This document shows, piece by piece, positions 1-5,115 of a DNA stretch of 5,115 bases. Position numbers and translations under genes: made by a program. Origin of the DNA: Abditibacteriales bacterium (lineage in GTDB: Bacteria > Armatimonadota > Abditibacteriia > Abditibacteriales > JANWYM01); the NCBI GenBank assembly GCA_025055355.1, contig JANWYM010000339.1, positions 1 through 5,115 of the forward strand, read 5' to 3'. A model generated the notes under the pieces. That model did no database searches, was not told the DNA's origin, and saw only the letters and a list, made by a program, of their open reading frames with translations. The first letter of the stretch is position 1; the number at the start of each line of letters is the position of its first letter.

Positions 1-12
1 CCTGTCTGGCAT

Positions 13-984
13 TCACATGGCGCACTGGCTCATCTTATCCGCCAACTCCATCGTCTTCACGCTGTCGGCGAAATGCGTCAGCGGCTGCTCGCCGCTGCGC
101 AAGCAGTCAACGAAATGGCGGTTCTCCTGAAAGAAGCCATAGACTTTATGGTGGTCGTCGCTCGCGGCGGCTTCGTTAGCGGTGAAAGAAACAAGCGGCG
201 CGTCGTTGCCGTCGGCGAAAACCTCCGTGCGCCCGTGCGGGTCGGGGTTGACGAACGCGCTGATGCCCTTGCCGTGCATCTCGAAGGTGTGGACGCGCCG
301 CCCGCACGCCCAGTTGGTCAGCAACACGCCGACGCAGCCGCTGTCGAACTCGACCAGCGCGAGCCAGCAGGTCTCGAATTCCTTGTAAAGTGAACGCACG
401 TTGCTGCACACCTTCCCGACCTCGCCGCCTGCCATCCACCGCAGGGTGTCAACGGCATGAATGGCGTCGCAGTGGAGGATGTCAATCGCCCCGTTGTAAT
501 ACATCCCCCCGCTCAGGTGGTTTTTGTAGAACGTGGCGACACACTGGTGCAAGGGACCCCGCTCCGTGACGAGGCGATGCGCCCGCGTCATGGCAGGAAT
601 GAACCGACGGTTGAAACCCGTCATCGTCAGGCAGCCGTGCTTCTCGGCGGTCAGCGCCATCGCCCGCGTCTGATACGTTGTCACCCCCGGCGGCTTCTCG
701 ATGAAAACGTGCAGTTTTTGATTGAGGCAGTGAATCACAATGTCAAAAAGATGGTGCGGCGGCATGAGAACGTAAACCGCGGCGGGCGCGGTCTGCTCAA
801 TCATCTGCTTGTAATCGCGGAACCGTCGCTCGATGCCAAAGCGGTCAGCGGTCTTATGGAGTTTCTCCTCCACGAGGTCGCAGAGTCCCACCAACTCCAC
901 GTCCGCAAACTCCGCCAGCGACGGATAATGCACCGCGTTCGCCATCCCGCCCGCGCCGATAAGGGCGATGCGTATTTTGTCCAT
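13..984 (-). CDS. Gfo/Idh/MocA-family NAD(P)-dependent oxidoreductase
   Basis: A complete 323-residue protein, normal length for the family. Residues 4-15 form the first Rossmann strand and the dinucleotide loop (IALIGAGGMA). An acidic/aromatic turn follows near 35-37 (CDL). The family Lys motif EKP is at 96-98, with K97 the expected catalytic or cofactor-contacting lysine. GFNRRF at 123-128 and IHAVDTLRWMAGG at 175-187 mark the C-terminal alpha/beta domain, which binds substrate. H176 matches the family catalytic histidine. The Asp usually four residues before it is Cys172 here, with D173 next to it. These enzymes oxidise or reduce sugars, inositols and related polyols in the cytoplasm; the substrate cannot be read from the sequence. 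I chose the ATG at 984 because AAAGGAGG lies 6 nt upstream and homology starts at once. An in-frame start 54 nt further upstream would lie in the -35 box and adds an unrelated tail. The gene is transcribed divergently from the methyltransferase. Family is near certain, function open. Confidence 0.95.
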   Translation of the reverse strand: MDKIRIALIGAGGMANAVHYPSLAEFADVELVGLCDLVEEKLHKTADRFGIERRFRDYKQMIEQTAPAAVYVLMPPHHLFDIVIHCLNQKLHVFIEKPPGVTTYQTRAMALTAEKHGCLTMTGFNRRFIPAMTRAHRLVTERGPLHQCVATFYKNHLSGGMYYNGAIDILHCDAIHAVDTLRWMAGGEVGKVCSNVRSLYKEFETCWLALVEFDSGCVGVLLTNWACGRRVHTFEMHGKGISAFVNPDPHGRTEVFADGNDAPLVSFTANEAAASDDHHKVYGFFQENRHFVDCLRSGEQPLTHFADSVKTMELADKMSQCAM

Positions 985-990
985 GTCGTT

Positions 991-998
991 CCTCCTTT
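991..998 (-). promoter_or_regulatory. Shine-Dalgarno site of the oxidoreductase
   Basis: On the minus strand this reads AAAGGAGG, a near-perfect anti-16S match, 6 nt before the ATG at 984. It fixes the start codon against the longer in-frame alternative at 1038. Confidence 0.85.
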
Positions 999-1008
999 GG
1001 GGGATGTT

Positions 1009-1038
1009 AGTGTAAACGAAAGGGCGCCGCGTTGTCAA
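1009..1038 (-). promoter_or_regulatory. Sigma-70-type promoter for the oxidoreductase
   Basis: On the minus strand the -35 box is TTGACA (1033-1038, perfect consensus) and the -10 box is TACACT (1009-1014, four of six), separated by 18 bp. The expected transcription start is near 1002, giving a leader of about 18 nt that just contains the Shine-Dalgarno site. The upstream edge lies 11 bp from the -35 box of the opposite promoter. Confidence 0.7.
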
Positions 1039-1045
1039 GCGTTGT
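1029..1045. promoter_or_regulatory. GCGTTGT direct repeat between divergent promoters; candidate operator
   Basis: GCGTTGT occurs at 1029-1035 and 1039-1045, a repeat period of 10 bp, or about one helical turn. A partial third copy (GTTG) is at 1049-1052. The first copy overlaps the -35 box of the minus-strand promoter, the second lies between the two -35 boxes, and the partial copy overlaps the plus-strand -35 box. Same-face spacing and position suit a regulator that acts on both genes. A chance repeat in G/T-rich sequence is also possible. Confidence 0.3.
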
Positions 1046-1049
1046 GCCG

Positions 1050-1078
1050 TTGCCTTGCGCCCTGTATTCTGCTAAAAT
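1050..1078 (+). promoter_or_regulatory. Sigma-70-type promoter, extended -10, for the methyltransferase-aroK operon
   Basis: The -35 box is TTGCCT (1050-1055) and the -10 box TAAAAT (1073-1078, five of six), with an ideal 17-bp spacer. TG at 1070-1071, one base before the -10 box, makes it an extended -10 promoter. The predicted transcription start is about 1084-1086, only 3-5 nt before the ATG at 1089. Confidence 0.7.
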
Positions 1079-1088
1079 CCCTCTCGGT

Positions 1089-1865
1089 ATGGAACAGCAA
1101 GAAGGGAAATTCCACCCTCAATTCACCGAGGTCGCGCCCTATTACGACAGGCTGATGTCCACCGTGCCTTACGGGATGTGGGTGGACTACGTGGAGTTGC
1201 TGCTGCGCCTGGAGGACTACCGCCCGACGCGGATTTTGGACTGCGCGTGCGGCACGGGCAATGTCACGTTCGAGTTGGCGCGGCGGGGCTATTCGGTGGA
1301 CGGCACGGATTTGTCGCGGGACATGTTGGACGTGGCGGAACAGAAACGAGAGAAGTGGGGCTGGCGCGACGTGCGGTTCTTCCATCAGGACTTACGCACT
1401 TTATCGCTGCCGCCAGAATACGATTTGGCGGTCTGCCTCTATGACAGTTTGAACTACATCCTCAAATCGGAAGAGTTGAAGTCGGCGTTCGCACACATCG
1501 CCCAATGTCTGCTGCCCGGCAGTTTGTTCATCTTCGACCTCAACTCCGAGTTCGCGTTGGAAGCCGAACTGTTCACGCAGAACAACCTCTGGCGCAACAG
1601 CGATTTGACTTACGACTGGAGGAGCCGGTTTGACCCCATCACGCGCATTTCGCGTGTGGAGATGTATTTCAAAATCCGCCAGCCCGACGGCGCGGCGAAA
1701 GAGTTTTACGAGGTTCATTATGAACGCGCTTACACGATAGACGAAGTGAAAGACCTGCTCGCCGCGACGGGCTGGCAAACGCTGCGCGTTTACGACGCTT
1801 ACACGACCAACCACCCCTCAGCGCGGTCGGAGCGGTGGTTCTTCGTGGCGCAACGTGAGACGTGA
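1089..1865 (+). CDS. Class I SAM-dependent methyltransferase
   Basis: A 258-residue protein with the seven-strand Rossmann methyltransferase core. An N-terminal helix carries APYYDRLM (16-23), common in small-molecule methyltransferases of this type. Motif I, the SAM-binding glycine loop, is DCACGTGN at 51-58. The acidic residue at the end of strand 2 is D74 (GTDLS). Motif III is QDL (100-102), motif IV is YDLAVCLYDSLNY (111-123), and the strand after the post-motif helix is LFIFDLNS (146-153). A mixed beta region with aromatic residues (165-215) and ERAYTIDEVKDLLAATGW (212-229) form the C-terminal part. The acceptor substrate cannot be inferred. The ATG at 1089 is chosen because it starts at the homologous region and lies just after the promoter; there is no Shine-Dalgarno match before it, so translation is probably leaderless. 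Its stop codon lies in a 7-bp tandem repeat, and aroK follows 15 nt later, presumably in the same operon. Confidence 0.9.
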   Translation: MEQQEGKFHPQFTEVAPYYDRLMSTVPYGMWVDYVELLLRLEDYRPTRILDCACGTGNVTFELARRGYSVDGTDLSRDMLDVAEQKREKWGWRDVRFFHQDLRTLSLPPEYDLAVCLYDSLNYILKSEELKSAFAHIAQCLLPGSLFIFDLNSEFALEAELFTQNNLWRNSDLTYDWRSRFDPITRISRVEMYFKIRQPDGAAKEFYEVHYERAYTIDEVKDLLAATGWQTLRVYDAYTTNHPSARSERWFFVAQRET

Positions 1866-1880
1866 AACGTGAGGCGTGAA
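1853..1880 (+). repeat. Four tandem copies of a 7-bp unit, RCGTGAR
   Basis: The units are ACGTGAG, ACGTGAA, ACGTGAG and GCGTGAA, directly followed by the aroK ATG at 1881. The array supplies the last codons and the TGA stop (1863-1865) of the methyltransferase, and the GAGG (1871-1874) that acts as the aroK Shine-Dalgarno site. Each unit contains TGA and 7 is not a multiple of 3, so successive copies put stops in all three frames (1856, 1863, 1870, 1877). Heptanucleotide tandem repeats of this general kind occur in intergenic DNA of cyanobacteria and several environmental phyla. Confidence 0.85.
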
Positions 1881-2492
1881 ATGAGCAACCCTCCCTTCAC
1901 GTTCCCGTTTGGGTCTATGAACGTTCTCCTCATCGGCTTCATGGGGGCGGGGAAAACGACGGTGGGCAGACTGCTGGCGGAGCGCTTGGACTATCAGTTT
2001 GTGGACACGGACGACCTCGTCGTGGAGCGGGCGGGCAAGCCCATTCCGCGCATCTTTGCGGAGGACGGGGAGGCACAGTTTCGGCAGTGGGAGACGGAGG
2101 TCATTCGCTCGTTGCAGGGACGCGCCCAGCACGTCATCGCGCTCGGCGGCGGCGCGGTGAAGCGCGCGGAGAATCTGCCGCTGCTCAAGGCGGTGGGAGC
2201 GATTGTGTATCTCGCAGCCTCGCCTGCAGAACTGGCGCGGCGGATTCACGCGATGCCCGGCGTCCGTCCGCTCATTGACGGTGACGGCGCGAAGAAAACA
2301 TTGCCTGAAGTGGAAGGGCGCGTGCGAGAACTCCTCGCCGAACGGCTGCCGCTTTACGAACGGGCAGCGGATATCGTGATTGAGACGACGGGTTTAACGG
2401 CGGAGCAGGTGTGTCAGGAGGTCGTGAGGTGGCTGGGGAGTGCGCGAGTGAGCGCACCGCAGAGCCCCCAAAGCCCCAATCCGCTCCGCTGA
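1881..2492 (+). CDS. aroK: Shikimate kinase
   Basis: Phosphorylates shikimate at the 3-hydroxyl with ATP, the fifth step of chorismate and aromatic amino-acid synthesis, in the cytoplasm. From the ATG at 1881 the protein has 203 residues. Walker A (P-loop) is GFMGAGKTT at 19-27. The shikimate/Mg-binding DTDD is at 42-45, FRQWE with the shikimate-binding Arg at 67-71, the GGG of the shikimate pocket at 89-91, and the lid arginine in VRPLI at 128-132. The adenine-side helix RLPLYERAAD is at 155-164. The start is uncertain: 1881 has GAGG 6 nt upstream, while the ATG at 1917 fits the usual family N-terminus (MNVLLIGFMG) but has no good ribosome site. A GTG at 1869 is less likely. The last roughly 20 residues (Ser/Pro/Gln-rich) are encoded by hairpin and terminator sequence and are probably not part of the fold. 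Cotranscribed with the methyltransferase, 15 nt downstream of its stop. Confidence 0.95.
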   Translation: MSNPPFTFPFGSMNVLLIGFMGAGKTTVGRLLAERLDYQFVDTDDLVVERAGKPIPRIFAEDGEAQFRQWETEVIRSLQGRAQHVIALGGGAVKRAENLPLLKAVGAIVYLAASPAELARRIHAMPGVRPLIDGDGAKKTLPEVEGRVRELLAERLPLYERAADIVIETTGLTAEQVCQEVVRWLGSARVSAPQSPQSPNPLR

Positions 2493-2515
2493 GTCGGAGC
2501 AGGCGGGGGCTTTTT
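2463..2515 (+). terminator. Intrinsic terminator overlapping the end of aroK
   Basis: The outer stem AGCCCCC (2463-2469) pairs with GGGGGCT (2505-2511). An inner stem GCTCCG (2483-2488) pairs with CGGAGC (2495-2500), with a six-base loop. The structure is followed by a T run (2511-2515). The aroK stop codon (2490-2492) sits in the inner loop, so the terminator occupies the last ten codons of the gene. A smaller hairpin, GTGCGC (2440-2445) with GCGCAC (2452-2457), precedes it within the gene. Confidence 0.85.
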
Positions 2516-2597
2516 ACTGCGATTTCCTCTCCGGCAGAAACGCCACGATGAAAGCGACGACGAAGATTCCCACCAACAGGTAAAGCAACGGGTCCAC
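2514..2597 (-). CDS. Possible micro-ORF: 27-residue single-pass membrane peptide
   Basis: A GTG start at 2597 (minus strand) opens 27 codons ending in TAA at 2514-2516. The peptide begins VDPLLYLLVGIFVV, continues with a further hydrophobic stretch to about residue 20, and ends in a charged LPERKSQ tail. This looks like one transmembrane helix with a positively charged end. A G-rich AGAGGGGG lies a few bases upstream of the GTG and could serve as ribosome site; an in-frame TGA immediately before the GTG sets the limit. The stop codon overlaps the T run of the aroK terminator, so the two genes converge tail to tail. I do not recognise a family. Tiny single-helix proteins often act as subunits or regulators of larger membrane complexes, but nothing here identifies a partner. 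Chance is a real alternative at this length. Confidence 0.4.
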   Translation of the reverse strand: MDPLLYLLVGIFVVAFIVAFLPERKSQ

Positions 2598-2674
2598 TCA
2601 ATCGCCCCCTCTTGTGTATTGCGTTGGGGAAAAGGTGACGCGGCTGCCCTCCACATCTTTCCCCTCCCTCTACT

Positions 2675-2689
2675 CCTCCCCAGGGGAGG
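2675..2689. repeat. CCTCCCC-A-GGGGAGG palindrome
   Basis: A perfect 7-bp inverted repeat about a single central A. It is a shorter version of the hairpin at 2769-2789 and lies in inverted-repeat context with it inside element A. Confidence 0.75.
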
Positions 2690-2768
2690 GAAGTCACGGG
2701 GGCGGCGTGGTGGGGCTTTTCGCCCTTAAAACGAGGCTTTTTGCGCTGCGGCAACGCCGCGAAGAACT

Positions 2769-2789
2769 CCCCTCCCCCCAGGGGAGGGG
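2769..2789. repeat. CCCCTCCCC-CCA-GGGGAGGGG hairpin
   Basis: A perfect 9-bp stem with a 3-nt loop, pure C/T on one arm and G/A on the other. It is the right-hand counterpart of the palindrome at 2675-2689. Confidence 0.8.
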
Positions 2790-2831
2790 TTGGGAAAGAA
2801 GATGTCAGCAACAGCGTAACTTTTGTTATTG

Positions 2832-2970
2832 CTGAACTTTTGCGTTTGCGCTTCTCTCCCTCCCCGCCGCAGGAAACGGCATGGCGAGGAGCGCAGCGAC
2901 GAAGCAATCCCCCTCGCCATGAAGTTTTCCCGGAGCGAGGAGGGAGAGAAGCGCAAATGCAAAAGTTTAG
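2832..2970. repeat. Palindromic repeat element B with 32-bp arms
   Basis: The left arm (2832-2863) and right arm (2939-2970) are inverted copies matching at 30 of 32 positions. The inside continues as an imperfect palindrome down to a perfect 10-bp stem, CATGGCGAGG (2880-2889) with CCTCGCCATG (2912-2921). The 22-nt centre holds AGCGCAGCGACGAAGCAATC, the core of the 'ERSDEAI' repeat family known from many bacterial and metagenomic genomes. The 139-bp unit codes for nothing plausible. Its full symmetry suggests a MITE-like or REP-like element, or a nested insertion of one palindrome in another. Confidence 0.75.
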
Positions 2971-3059
2971 GTATGAGTCATAACGCGCCCCTGCCACATG
3001 TCCCCCTCCCTCCCATTCGTGCCTATTGTGCCGCACCAAAGCCGTTCGTTGAGAGGGGA

Positions 3060-3083
3060 GGCGAAGTTCTCTCCTGCTTCGCC
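3060..3083. repeat. Small hairpin GGCGAAG / CTTCGCC
   Basis: A 7-bp perfect stem (3060-3066 with 3077-3083) and a 10-nt loop, probably the residue of another repeat copy. There is no T run after it on either strand, so it is not a classic terminator. Confidence 0.45.
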
Positions 3084-3128
3084 ATCCACTTCCCGGCGCG
3101 CGGATTAGGTTGTGTCAGTAAGTTCCCG

Positions 3129-3217
3129 TGTCATTACGAGGAGCATAACGGTTGCGAGGGACGAAGCAAAGCGATCTCCTCCGTCGAGGGTTTTGCTTCG
3201 CTGCCCTCGCCATGACA
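3129..3217. repeat. Palindromic repeat element C, same family as the core of element B
   Basis: The outer arms TGTCAT (3129-3134) and ATGACA (3212-3217) pair. Inside, GCGAGGG (3154-3160) pairs with CCCTCGC (3204-3210), and GAAGCAAA (3163-3170) pairs with TTTGCTTC (3192-3199). The motif set (TGTCATTACGAGG, GACGAAGCAAAGCGATC) is the common dispersed repeat also seen in the centre of element B. It starts about 25 bp beyond the stop codon of the permease gene, so on that transcript it forms a 3' hairpin that could protect the mRNA or weakly end transcription. Confidence 0.65.
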
Positions 3218-3241
3218 GGCGGGAGAACTCCCTGTGTTTGT

Positions 3242-4456
<1,215 letters not shown>

Positions 4457-4595
4457 GTCTTTTCACCTGCTCCCTGAAATAGACATTCAACCCGCTGGAA
4501 ATGTTCTACTCAAATCCCTTCCTCCGCTGATGACGCAAAGAACACGGATTGCGTCTCTGAAGTTGCTCCGCAATCATCAATCCATGTCGCTTGCC
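4457..4595. other. Spacer between the permease gene and the toxin pseudogene
   Basis: 139 bp with the permease ribosome site (AGGTG, minus strand, 4464-4468) and the weak promoter candidate at 4485-4513. I see no repeat, terminator or coding remnant here. Confidence 0.5.
4485..4513 (-). promoter_or_regulatory. Weak candidate promoter for the permease gene
   Basis: On the minus strand TTGAGT (4508-4513) and TTGAAT (4485-4490) are 17 bp apart, each matching four of six consensus bases. The -10 box is 28 nt from the start codon. This is the best candidate I see in the 140-bp spacer, but it is poor; transcription may instead begin upstream, in or before the decayed toxin locus. Confidence 0.22.
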
Positions 4596-4911
4596 TTATC
4601 CAGGACGATTAGTCCGCACCCATTGACCGCCCATTGAGGGCTGAACCGCAAGTATTGGTTGTGCTAAGGCGACAGAGTCCGGGTCAGACAACAATGCCTG
4701 CGTGATCTGAACGCGCTTTGCGAATAAAATCCCTGCGATTGAGCGTTATCAAATACGCGCTTCAGCCCCAGCAAATGCCAATACCTTCTCATTCAGATAT
4801 CGCTTGCCCCGCCTGACTGCTTTCGTGGCTGGTCAGCACATCATGCCCGAGCCGTCGCAGTTCTTCAACGGCTGGCAGGGGAACATTGTCATTGGCGTCT
4901 AACCGTGCCAT
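4596..4911 (-). pseudogene. Decayed DUF5615 (PIN-like, toxin-associated) gene
   Basis: Read on the minus strand, the sequence gives a recognisable DUF5615 protein in four frame pieces. Piece A (4911-4792) starts MARLDANDNVPLPAVEELRR, then LGHDVLTSHESSQAGQ, and hits a stop. Piece B (4802-4752) is YLNEKVLAFAGAEARI. Piece C (4752-4687) is LITLNRRDFIRKARSDHAGI, then VV and a stop. Piece D (4691-4596) is SDPDSVALAQPILAV... and ends WVRTNRPG with TAA. Order, spacing and the motifs DNVPLP, LRRLGHDVLT, TLNRRDF, HAGIVV, LAQ and the terminal R-x-NRP follow the family, and the summed length (about 108 residues) fits. Members are small PIN-like putative nucleases, usually encoded after a DUF433 antitoxin. 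At least three frameshifts make it non-functional. The usual Asp before the N-terminal Asn-Val-Pro motif appears as Asn7 followed by Asp8, which may be further decay. The family call rests on recall of its motifs. Confidence 0.75.
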
Positions 4912-4914
4912 CCG

Positions 4915-5115
4915 TCACGCCGCCTCGTTCTCAGCAATCGGCTCGGGTCTATCGTATCTTTGCCATTATCTCTCTCACTCCACGTGATAATACTCCCCCG
5001 TGCATCTGCAGTATAATCCGCCACAAGCCGAGTAACCGCGTCGGTATGGGTTAGTGGAGCCCAGGCAGTCATGGATGTCAACAAGCGACTTTTTCAACGA
5101 ACGTCGGCAGGTGAC
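4915..5115 (-). pseudogene. Probable remnant of the gene upstream of the DUF5615 gene, unrecognised
   Basis: On the minus strand a TGA at 4915-4917 lies three bases before the DUF5615 ATG, the tight spacing expected of a toxin-antitoxin pair. Upstream in that frame are WQRYDRPEPIAENEAA and, past two stops, GEYYHVE. The neighbouring frame gives LTHTDAVTRLVADYTADARG at about 5062-5003, and another near the window edge gives HLPTFVEKVA. Joined across frames they look like one protein with two or more frameshifts and internal stops. I do not recognise the family; a DUF433 antitoxin is the usual partner of DUF5615 genes, but these residues do not show its motifs. A single open frame of 61 codons spans 5084-4899 but runs into the start of the DUF5615 gene in another frame, so I do not call it a gene. 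Confidence 0.3.

Larger units (their letters stand above)
2653..2805. repeat. Palindromic repeat element A (GGGGAGG type)
   Basis: About 153 bp with imperfect terminal inverted repeats: ACATC then TTTCCC at the left (2653-2663), and GGGAAA, an extra GAA, then GATGT at the right (2792-2805). Two internal GGGGAGG palindromes (2675-2689 and 2769-2789) lie near the ends. GCGGCGT (2702-2708) pairs with ACGCCGC (2754-2760), and GCGGC-AAC-GCCGC (2748-2760) is a local alternative hairpin. The nested symmetry suggests a small non-coding mobile or REP-like element. I see no clear target-site duplication. Confidence 0.5.
2598..3241. other. Gene-free region between convergent genes, filled with palindromic repeats
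   Basis: No convincing gene lies in this 644-bp stretch. The open frames here translate into low-complexity strings such as PNPSPGGRG and EERSDEAI, which are familiar translations of dispersed palindromic repeats rather than proteins. At least three separate inverted-repeat elements can be drawn (2653-2805, 2832-2970, 3129-3217) plus smaller hairpins. At 2805-2835 a hairpin (TCAGCAA with TTGCTGA) bridges the first two elements. Confidence 0.75.

Noticed and set aside
457..1155. Long plus-strand open frame opposite the oxidoreductase
   Set aside because: It is antisense to a clear family gene, runs through the divergent promoters, and has no domain-like composition or ribosome site; an effect of high G+C.
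2832..2970. Structured regulatory RNA or riboswitch
   Set aside because: The symmetry is that of a whole inverted-repeat element and no promoter precedes it; no riboswitch consensus is seen.
2272..3039. 255-codon minus-strand open frame across the aroK end and the repeats
   Set aside because: Its translation is repeat text (LPPRSGK, PTPPLGGGE) and it crosses the aroK terminator and two palindromic elements; not a protein.
2823..3215. Plus-strand open frame giving 'GEERSDEAIP'
   Set aside because: This is the translated signature of a dispersed palindromic repeat, commonly mis-annotated as hypothetical protein.
2653..3217. CRISPR array
   Set aside because: The repeats are palindromic elements of unlike sequence and unequal spacing, with no constant direct repeat of 24-40 bp and no unique spacers of uniform length.
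4965..4991. ATTATC / GATAAT inverted repeat around a CACGTG
   Set aside because: Only 6-bp arms spaced 15 bp apart inside a decayed coding remnant; within chance expectation.
4899..5084. 61-codon minus-strand open frame
   Set aside because: It overlaps the start of the DUF5615 remnant in another frame, and only its middle (about 5062-5003) looks like protein; better seen as one piece of a decayed gene.

Overview
The window is G+C-rich bacterial DNA. It holds four convincing protein genes, one possible micro-ORF, about 640 bp packed with palindromic dispersed repeats, and a decayed toxin-type gene. Taxonomy is not decided by the sequence. The mix of a Gfo/Idh/MocA oxidoreductase, a PIN-like DUF5615 remnant, heptanucleotide tandem repeats and repeats of the 'ERSDEAI' / 'PSP-GRG' type resembles environmental, often thermophilic, lineages such as Armatimonadota or Chloroflexota. 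That is a low-confidence guess from general familiarity.

Layout. (1) 13-984, minus: a complete Gfo/Idh/MocA-family NAD(P)-dependent oxidoreductase with a very good promoter and Shine-Dalgarno sequence. (2) 985-1088: a compact divergent control region, with two sigma-70-type promoters back to back (their -35 boxes 11 bp apart) and a GCGTTGT direct repeat between them. (3) 1089-2492, plus: a probable two-gene operon of a class I SAM-dependent methyltransferase, apparently read from a leaderless or nearly leaderless mRNA, and shikimate kinase (aroK). A 7-bp tandem repeat joins them and supplies both the stop codon of the first gene and the ribosome-binding site of the second. A strong intrinsic terminator lies over the last codons of aroK. 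(4) 2514-2597, minus: a possible 27-residue single-pass membrane peptide ending against that terminator. (5) 2598-3241: no gene; at least three palindromic repeat elements, between convergent genes. (6) 3242-4456, minus: a MacB/FtsX-type ABC transporter permease without its ATPase or membrane-fusion partner in view. (7) 4596-4911, minus: a DUF5615 (PIN-like, toxin-associated) pseudogene whose frames can be stitched together through three frameshifts, preceded at 4915-5115 by what may be the equally decayed upstream partner.

The genes do not form one pathway. aroK is housekeeping (chorismate synthesis), the methyltransferase and oxidoreductase have no assignable substrate, and the permease probably belongs to an efflux or export complex encoded elsewhere. 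I found no convincing new multi-gene system. The points most worth a second look are the repeat that guarantees a stop in all three frames, the micro-ORF, the 32-bp-armed palindromic element, and the dead toxin locus.
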